A stretch of DNA of 20,437 bases. Origin: Apostichopus californicus. Lineage: Eukaryota > Echinodermata > Holothuroidea > Aspidochirotida > Stichopodidae. The stretch spans positions 1-20,437 of the forward strand of contig JAIPMN010001071.1 in NCBI GenBank assembly GCA_020650975.1, written 5' to 3'. This document shows positions 18,262 through 20,437 of the stretch, one piece after another. The notes beneath the pieces are model-generated. The model worked only from the letters and a program-made list of their open reading frames with translations. It ran no database searches and was not told where the DNA came from. The position numbers and the translations under genes are program-made. Every line of letters starts with the position of its first letter. Position 1 is the stretch's first letter.

Positions 18262-18560
18262 GTGCTGTGGCCAAGTAAGACGGTGGCATTTCAAGCAATT
18301 TGAGGCTTAGCAATTGGGAGGTTCGGGGTTCAATCCCTGACCAGGTCATATAAAGGTGGGCTTTTCATCCAAGAGCAATATACGGTTTTTCCCATCTGAA
18401 ATGACTAATTTGAAAGATTTCAAATTTGAGTTAAAATGTTGAATTGTTAGGGACCCGATGGTGGACATGAAGGTTGTATTCCATAAGAGGGCTTCTTCCA
18501 CATTTGTGGTCGATTAAAGAGTCATGAAAATAACTGCCTAAATGTTGTTGTTATTGTTAT
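18262..18560 (+). mobile_element. tRNA-derived SINE
   Basis: An A-box-like TGGCCAAGTAAG (18268-18279) is followed 48 bases later by GGTTCAATCCC (18327-18337), a full match to the B box consensus GGTTCRANYCC. A tRNA-unrelated body of about 200 bases follows, and it ends in a GTT/ATT-rich simple tail at 18,543-18,560. This order (pol III promoter, body, short-repeat tail) is that of a tRNA-derived SINE. The tRNA part is not a working tRNA because the acceptor and anticodon arms are not evident. Exact ends are approximate and no target duplication was established. Confidence 0.6.
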
Positions 18561-18661
18561 ATATAACTACAACACATCTTCAGGGGAAGATGAGTGTAGC
18601 GTGATCTAGTTTTAATATGGACGAGGGCAGTAGATCAGGAGAACACGAAGGGAGTGTCCTT
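18561..18661. other. short spacer
   Basis: Nothing recognised between the SINE tail and the GA-rich array. Confidence 0.5.
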
Positions 18662-18980
18662 ACTGTAGAGAGAGAGAGAGAGACGAAAATAGGAAGCTGT
18701 TTTTGAGGAGAGAAGACAAGAGTAGGAGGTTAGAGGAGAGTCTTAAAAGATGAGAGCCCTTCAGGAGGACAAAATTAGATGAAGAAAACAATATTAGATG
18801 AGGAGTGCATTATTGAGGAGAGAAAGAGAAGAGTAGGAGGATAGAGGAGAATTTTAAAAGATAAGAGTCCTTGAGGACAACATTAGATGAGGAAAACATT
18901 AGATGGGGAGTGTTTTCATTGAGGAGAGAAAGACGAGAATAGGAAGCTGTACAGTGGAGGAGAATCTGAAAAGATGTCCA
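18662..18980. repeat. GA-rich ~108-bp tandem array
   Basis: A (GA)n run at about 18,668-18,683 leads into units that begin TTGAGGAGAGA at 18,703, 18,813 and 18,919 (spacing 110 and 106). Each unit carries in order AATAGGAAGCTG or AGTAGGAGG, AAAAGAT and ATTAGATGAGGA. Shorter ATTAGATGA(G/A)GA subunits repeat inside each unit, so the array is a higher-order repeat. Confidence 0.82.
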
Positions 18981-19844
18981 GCCTTTGATGAAGCCACCTC
19001 CCAGTTTATAACAAGACACCAAATTCTTGGTTGTAAGGACATTTTTGTTCTTCCCTGTTTCCAGCCTTAAATGTACACACATCTCTCATAAAGCATAAAG
19101 TATGCAGCTTGCCAGGCATATCTGCAAAATGCAATTCAAACTCACAATCTACCAAAGATCAGTTTGCAAAATAAAGGGAGAATCTGTACTATTGTAGCCT
19201 CTCTGTATAATTACATACCTGTCTGTCTGTCCATCTGTATGTTTGTTTGTTTCTAGCTATCTATAGCACTGACCATTCATACCCTGGATGGGTCTCAAAA
19301 AAGATCAATTTACAACCTGCTCTCTCTCCACCTCTCTCTCTCTCTCTCTCTATCCATCTCTCCTCATGAATCTAAACAGCAAGACATTGCCAGACAATAC
19401 ACTAATAAAAACAGCCATCACTTTCATGATAACTTCAGGCCCCATTGAGGAAACCTAAGAGTACAATTCAGAAATAAACGGCATGTACAAGGCTTCTCCT
19501 TTCTCTTCCATCCCAAAACAACTGACTTGGAAGTCCTCCTTTTGTGACCAGGCAGAAATTTTGCTTTTATTTGATTCAGGCCCACTAATATTGTCTTTGC
19601 CAATATTTGTACATACTAAAATTTTCTAAACTTATACTGTATATATGTAGGGTACGCAACTATATACAGTACTAGCTACAGTATGTGAACAGTACTAGCT
19701 CATAAGAGCAGGCACCTTGCTTACCCAATGAATAAATTTAACATAAAAATTTATGTATACACTAAAGGAGAAAGAAAGCAATGTCAGATATGGGGATAGG
19801 TCGGACTAGCAGGACACTAGTTTGGACATCAGGGACTGGGAGGT
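18981..19844. other. non-coding with a (TC)n microsatellite
   Basis: A (TC)n run with short interruptions covers about 19,319-19,363. ACAGTACTAGCT occurs twice at about 19,665-19,700. No gene or RNA is recognised. Confidence 0.55.
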
Positions 19845-20437
19845 TTTTGTACATGGGAAGGGTTACAAGTAAATTTGAGAAGGGTTTTTAATACTAGGGT
19901 AAGAGAACCTGGGTAAAAGAAAGGTAACAATAATGGGAAGTAAATGTGGATATAGGAAAGGTTTTGAATAGATGTAACTGTGAGAAGAGTTTGTAGGAAA
20001 GCCTGGGTAAGAAGGGAGCAGATGGGTAAGTACTGAATGTAAGAGAAAGAGATATGGTAGCTAGATGTAGATATATGGGAGAAGAGCAAGTAGATGTAAG
20101 AAGGATTGTTGTACTGTAAGAAGGTTAAAAGTAGATATGAGAAGGGTAAAGTAGGGTAAGGAAACCTGGGTTAGAAGGGTACAAGATGGGTTAGTAGTAC
20201 CTACTGTAGAGTAAGAGAAAGAGATATGGTAGGTAGATACATATGGGTAAGAGCAAGTAGATGTAAGAAGGATTGTTGTACTGTAAGAAGGTTAAAAGTA
20301 GATATGAGAAGGGTAAAGTAGTGTAACAAAACCTGGGTTAGAAGGGTACAAGATGGGTTAGTAGTACCTACTGTAGAGTAAGAGAAAGAGATATGGTAGG
20401 TAGATACATATGGGTAAGAGCAAGTAGATGTAAGAAG
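19845..20437. repeat. 167-bp satellite running off the right edge
   Basis: GTAAGAAGGATTG starts at 20,096 and 20,263, and the same phase recurs at 20,430 just before the edge, an exact period of 167. The two full copies are nearly identical, sharing AACCTGGGTTAGAAGGGTAC and GTAGTACCTACTGTAGAGTA. Leftwards from 20,096 to about 19,845 there are one and a half more diverged copies (for example AACCTGGGTAAAAG and AGAGATATGGTAGCTAGATG). Divergence therefore falls toward the right edge, as expected at the margin of a satellite array. Internal GTAGATGTAAG-type subrepeats suggest the unit grew from a shorter motif. Confidence 0.9.

Noticed and set aside
18262-18345. Functional tRNA gene
   Set aside because: The B box is good, but the acceptor and anticodon arms do not form, and a SINE body and tail follow.

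Overview
The window is metazoan genomic DNA: AT-rich, intron-bearing and packed with tandem repeats and fragments of transposable elements. Nothing in it looks prokaryotic; there are no operons or ribosome binding sites, and genes are sparse. The one clear gene encodes a docking protein of the FRS2/FRS3 (fibroblast growth factor receptor substrate) family, recognised from its N-terminal PTB domain and from a C-terminal tail very close to the vertebrate protein. That gene, the homopolymeric G/C tracts and the style of the repeats suggest a marine invertebrate. A deuterostome such as an echinoderm would fit, but the species is an inference and cannot be fixed from the sequence.

Layout. 1-155 holds the 3' tail of a CR1/L2-like retrotransposon, immediately followed on the opposite strand by a weak candidate terminal exon (225-494) with a poly(A) signal. 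500-10,000 is non-coding and holds a series of tandem arrays: a TAATTAG array (1341-1418), a 22-bp array carrying CArg-box motifs (about 2398-3034), T/G homopolymer tracts (3133-5317), a G-quadruplex-type duplication (6435-6481), AT microsatellites, a 20-bp minisatellite (7080-7393), an 85-bp array (9185-9520) and a 35-bp array (9826-9975). The FRS2-like gene occupies 10,666-13,652 on the minus strand as three coding exons with clean GT-AG junctions, giving a 537-residue protein. Its first intron carries a degenerate array of about 42 bp whose units resemble the exon 1 splice donor. From 13,700 to the right edge I see no gene. That part contains a short 3-copy repeat, a 729-bp non-autonomous hAT-like element with terminal inverted repeats and an 8-bp target duplication, a tRNA-derived SINE, a GA-rich array of about 108 bp, and a 167-bp satellite that runs off the window.

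Function. The only reconstructable biology is receptor tyrosine kinase signalling. The predicted protein would sit at the plasma membrane, bind a receptor through its PTB domain, and recruit Grb2 and SHP2 through conserved tyrosine motifs. The remaining content is repeat biology. The two most unusual items are the CArG-box array and the intronic repetition of a 5' splice site.
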